In this document: positions 61,771 to 64,000 of the stretch, one piece after another
How the letters are laid out: each line of letters begins with the position of its first letter
Numbering within the stretch: the stretch's first letter is position 1
DNA from: Clostridia bacterium
Lineage (GTDB): Bacteria; Bacillota; Clostridia; Acetivibrionales; DSM-2933
DNA: 64,000 nt
NCBI GenBank assembly: GCA_026416815.1
Contig: JAOAEJ010000095.1
Span: 92,575 to 156,574 of the forward strand
Direction of reading: 5' to 3'
Notes under the pieces: model-generated
Told to the model about the DNA's origin: nothing
What the model saw: the letters and a program-made list of their open reading frames with translations, nothing else
Databases searched by the model: none
Made by a program: the position numbers and the translations under genes

Positions 61771-61836
61771 GGGACTGTTACACTACGGAAAAATAGCACA
61801 CTATATTGAGCTATTTTTCCGTAGTGTAACAGTCCC
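61771..61836. terminator. Perfect 27-bp stem-loop after the CorC-type gene
   Basis: 61771-61797 (GGGACTGTTACACTACGG ... ) and 61810-61836 are exact reverse complements with a 12-base loop. The minus strand then reads TTTTTTATTTG, so it terminates the CorC-type gene; the plus strand has only a short T-run. Confidence 0.88.
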
Positions 61837-61854
61837 TTTCAATGATTATCTATA

Positions 61855-63162
61855 TTATGCTTTACATACTTTAACTTTTGTTATTCTCTTATCATCTATG
61901 CCTTCTACTTTAAAAACAATATTATTAAACTCAACTACTGGTTTTTCTTCTTCCTTTGGTATCCTACCTAACTGTCCAACAACAAAGCCGCTCAAAGTTT
62001 CATAGTCTTGATTAGGTAAGTCGGCATCCAAAATATCAATTACTTTATCTAGGTTAACTGTTCCATCTATAATAAACGTATTGTCATCGATTTTTTCAAC
62101 TTCCCTTTCTTCTTCATCATACTCATCAAAAATATTCCCTACGATCTCCTCCATCAAATCTTCTAAGGTAACAATTCCAGCAGTGCCTCCGTATTCATCA
62201 ATTACAATAGCCATATGGATTTTGCTTTTCTGCAAATCTTTAAATAGTTCATCGGTCTTCTTAGATTGTGGCACATAGTAAGGCTGACGGATTATCTCCT
62301 TTAAGCTAAAAGATTCAGAAGATTTTCCACTTACATAATGAAGTAAATCTTTTATATGGAGAATACCTACTATATTATCAATCGCTTCGTCAAATACGGG
62401 CATACGTGTGAATTTTTCAGATAGCGCCAACTTCATTACTTCATCTAGCGTAGTATTAAGTGATACGGCTATAATATCCGTTCTATGTGTCATGATTTCT
62501 GATACTAAAGTATTATCGAATTCAAATATATTGTTTATCATTTCTTTCTCTGTACCTTGTATAACACCTTTTTCCTGTCCAACATCCACCATCATGCGAA
62601 TTTCTTCTTCGGTAATTTTTTCTTCATCAGCGTCAGGGTTTCCACCAAAAAGCCGGATGATACAGTTAGTTGACAAGGTTAATAGTCGTACAAACGGGCT
62701 TGTGATACGTGCTAAAAAGTCAATTGGTTTTACAGTAAACATAGAAATTGCTTCCGGATTTTGCATAGCAAGCCTTTTGGGTACAAGCTCACCTAATACT
62801 AATTGGAAATAAGCGAGGACGATAGTAATTAATGCAACTGAAACCAACTTTATTACTGACTCATCTACAGGTAAGCCTGCTGACTTTACCAAGAGCGTTA
62901 ATTTATCGGCAAAACTTTCAGCAGCAAAAGCACTTGCCAAAAGGCCGGAAAGAGTTATACCCACTTGAATAGTCGATAAAAATCTGGTTGGCTCATTGAT
63001 AAGGTTTTGTAGAATTTTGGCCTTTTTATGGCCTTTCTCAGCCATTCTTTTAATTTTATTATCATTTAATGAAATTATTGCAATCTCGGAAGAAGCAAAG
63101 AATGCATTGACCCCAACTAGTACAAACAAAAATATTATCTGAAATATCAGACTACTGTCCAT
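61855..63162 (-). CDS. Hemolysin/CorC-family (CNNM-like) membrane protein
   Basis: 435 residues: DUF21/CNNM membrane domain (NAFFASSEIAIISLNDNKIK; three to four helices), a CBS pair (IMTHRTDIIAVSLNTTLDEV; IVGILHIKDLLHYV), GGTAGIVTLEDLMEEIVGNI between CBS2 and the last domain, and a C-terminal CorC_HlyC domain (LSGFVVGQLGRIPKEEEKPV). Homologues move Mg2+ or other divalent ions; the hemolysin name is historical. No Mg riboswitch is recognised upstream. Confidence 0.93.
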   Translation of the reverse strand: MDSSLIFQIIFLFVLVGVNAFFASSEIAIISLNDNKIKRMAEKGHKKAKILQNLINEPTRFLSTIQVGITLSGLLASAFAAESFADKLTLLVKSAGLPVDESVIKLVSVALITIVLAYFQLVLGELVPKRLAMQNPEAISMFTVKPIDFLARITSPFVRLLTLSTNCIIRLFGGNPDADEEKITEEEIRMMVDVGQEKGVIQGTEKEMINNIFEFDNTLVSEIMTHRTDIIAVSLNTTLDEVMKLALSEKFTRMPVFDEAIDNIVGILHIKDLLHYVSGKSSESFSLKEIIRQPYYVPQSKKTDELFKDLQKSKIHMAIVIDEYGGTAGIVTLEDLMEEIVGNIFDEYDEEEREVEKIDDNTFIIDGTVNLDKVIDILDADLPNQDYETLSGFVVGQLGRIPKEEEKPVVEFNNIVFKVEGIDDKRITKVKVCKA

Positions 63163-63221
63163 TTATTTTCTCCTTTCAAATATATAAACGCATATTTCGA
63201 TAAGCAAATAGACAGCAACTA

Positions 63222-63344
63222 TTAAGGTCTTAAATGAAGAAAGAGCATAAAGTTTGTAGTTCGAGAGCACTTGCGAAAATGCTTGATAAGAATAGAGTAA
63301 TAAATCGGTTGGTCACTGTTACTACTACTATGATGATCATCCAT
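63222..63344 (-). CDS. Possible 40-residue leader or remnant protein
   Basis: MDDHHSSSNSDQPIYY ... FLHLRP, preceded by AAAGGAAGTG. The His/Ser/Asp-rich start resembles the extreme N-terminus of some CorC-type proteins, so it may be a leader peptide or relic of such a gene. It ends ~60 bases before the CorC-type start. Weak support. Confidence 0.3.
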   Translation of the reverse strand: MDDHHSSSNSDQPIYYSILIKHFRKCSRTTNFMLFLHLRP

Positions 63345-63650
63345 TAAATTAAATTCACTTCCTTTCTGCATTGAATTTAAGTAAAACTATACTATAGAAA
63401 ACATTTACTGTCAAAGGAACACATACTAAGCATATTGCTATCTTCCAAAGAATACTCGGAATATTTCTTAAATTCTTATCATATCCCTTGATAACTCTAT
63501 TTTACATCTAACAATAGAAGGCACGTATAGTATATTCAATTTTATACAATTTACCTTTTATCTATTCCTAAATGAATAACAAAACTTGTAATTTGGCTTA
63601 TATATAGCTACTTATAAATATTTCTGTGAAGAGAAGAGTTGACAATGCTT
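63345..63650. other. AT-rich intergenic, nothing recognised
   Basis: No gene, riboswitch or intron domain V found. In the intron's direction this is where the rest of the ribozyme and its ORF would lie, and they are absent. Confidence 0.5.
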
Positions 63651-63859
63651 CCGGATAGTTTTGGGCTTTAGTTTGTTATGCAACCTTACCCAGCATACAT
63701 ATGCCTAATGTGATTTCTGTTCGTCAGACCGGAAGTTTGCCTTAAGCTTCCTTCAGATTCCACCTCGCAATGGACACCCTTGCTTTCAGCTATGCACTTG
63801 GCACTATCAACCTGCGCTCGGGACTTTCACCTGTTAGATTGCGCCCATGCTGGGCACAC
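63651..63859 (-). mobile_element. Truncated group IIC intron, 5' domain I fragment
   Basis: Minus strand starts GTGTGCCCAGCATGGGCGCA, then AACAGGTGAAAGTCCCGAGC, AAGGGTGTCCATTGCGAGG, TGGAATCTGAAGGAAGC and TTGCATAACAAACTAAAGCC. This follows the domain I order of group IIC introns such as that of Oceanobacillus iheyensis, as I recall it. The fragment ends after ~205 bases: no domains II-VI, no maturase. It begins right after the T-tract of the 5S terminator, the usual IIC target. Confidence 0.85.
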
Positions 63860-63860
63860 A

Positions 63861-63893
63861 TAAAACAAAGCCCTATGGTTTGTACCATAGAGC
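63861..63893 (-). terminator. Intrinsic terminator of the rRNA transcript
   Basis: GCTCTATGG / CCATAGGGC stem (one G-U) with a 6-base loop, then TTTGTTTTAT on the minus strand; the intron begins at the next bases. Confidence 0.88.
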
Positions 63894-63904
63894 CTTGGTA
63901 TAAA

Positions 63905-64000
63905 TCTGGCAGAGACCTACTTTCCCGGGACGCGACCGTCCAAGTATCATCGGCACTGAGAAGCTTAACTGCCGTGTTCGGTATGGGAACGGGTGTGACC
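63905..64000 (-). rRNA. rrf: 5S ribosomal RNA (5' end beyond window)
   Basis: The minus strand reads GGTCACACCCGTTCCCATAC, CGAACACGGCAGTTAAGCTT, ... GGTCGCGTCCCGGGAAAGTA and GGTCTCTGCCAGA, the conserved 5S sequence. About 20 bases at the 5' end lie outside. A 23S gene is expected further right. Confidence 0.97.

Noticed and set aside
63163..63400. Mg2+ or Mn2+ riboswitch before the CorC-type gene
   Set aside because: None of the conserved M-box or yybP-ykoY sequence blocks are visible.

Overview
The window is low-GC DNA from a Gram-positive, spore-former-type Firmicute, most like the cellulolytic/saccharolytic Clostridia (Ruminiclostridium / Acetivibrio relatives). This rests on the dnaE-mtrB-pfkA and alaS-HIT-rpsU-yqeY gene orders, strong GGAGG ribosome binding sites, T-box and glycine riboswitch leaders, LL-diaminopimelate aminotransferase, copper-amine-oxidase-type stalk domains on extracellular enzymes, and several secreted carbohydrate-binding proteins. 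The species cannot be fixed from sequence alone.

Layout. 1-5.3 kb: the start of feoB under a Fur-boxed promoter, a cell-wall amidase, a 3D-domain protein, membrane proteins and a DnaJ-like/DUF5685 pair. 5.6-22.4 kb: mostly minus-strand housekeeping genes (DUF815 ATPase, pgsA, thioesterase, pfkA, the TRAP gene mtrB, dnaE, an HD-GYP protein, bacteriohemerythrin, yqeY, rpsU, HIT, and alaS behind a T-box). 22.6-33.2 kb: amino-acid metabolism. A DUF1015 protein and two tandem-CBM21 proteins face a glycine-riboswitch-controlled aminotransferase-serA operon; next comes a TrmB regulator-lysA-dapL operon with a clear promoter and operator. 33.3-42.5 kb: two secreted stalk-domain enzymes, a split TauE/SafE pair, and a TetR-regulated HlyD/ABC exporter.

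42.5-47.2 kb is an accessory island bounded by two copies of a ~70-bp direct repeat derived from the 3' end of the exporter permease gene. It carries an AgrC-like membrane protein with no kinase domain, an AgrD-like cyclic-peptide precursor with serine at the ring position, an XRE regulator, a small HTH protein, three unrecognised proteins, and an unassigned structured RNA with mutually exclusive pairings. This is the strongest candidate for an undescribed system.

47.6-64 kb: a CPBP protease, small unlisted proteins, two more tandem-CBM21 genes, an ABC-F protein, a CapA-like protein, recJ, a GntR-ABC operon, a CorC-type protein and, at the right edge, a minus-strand 5S rRNA. The 5S terminator is followed at once by the 5' end of a group IIC intron. 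Two MITE-like families (five copies of a ~125-bp element, four of a ~105-bp element), a block of degenerate repeats and several single long inverted repeats lie between genes.
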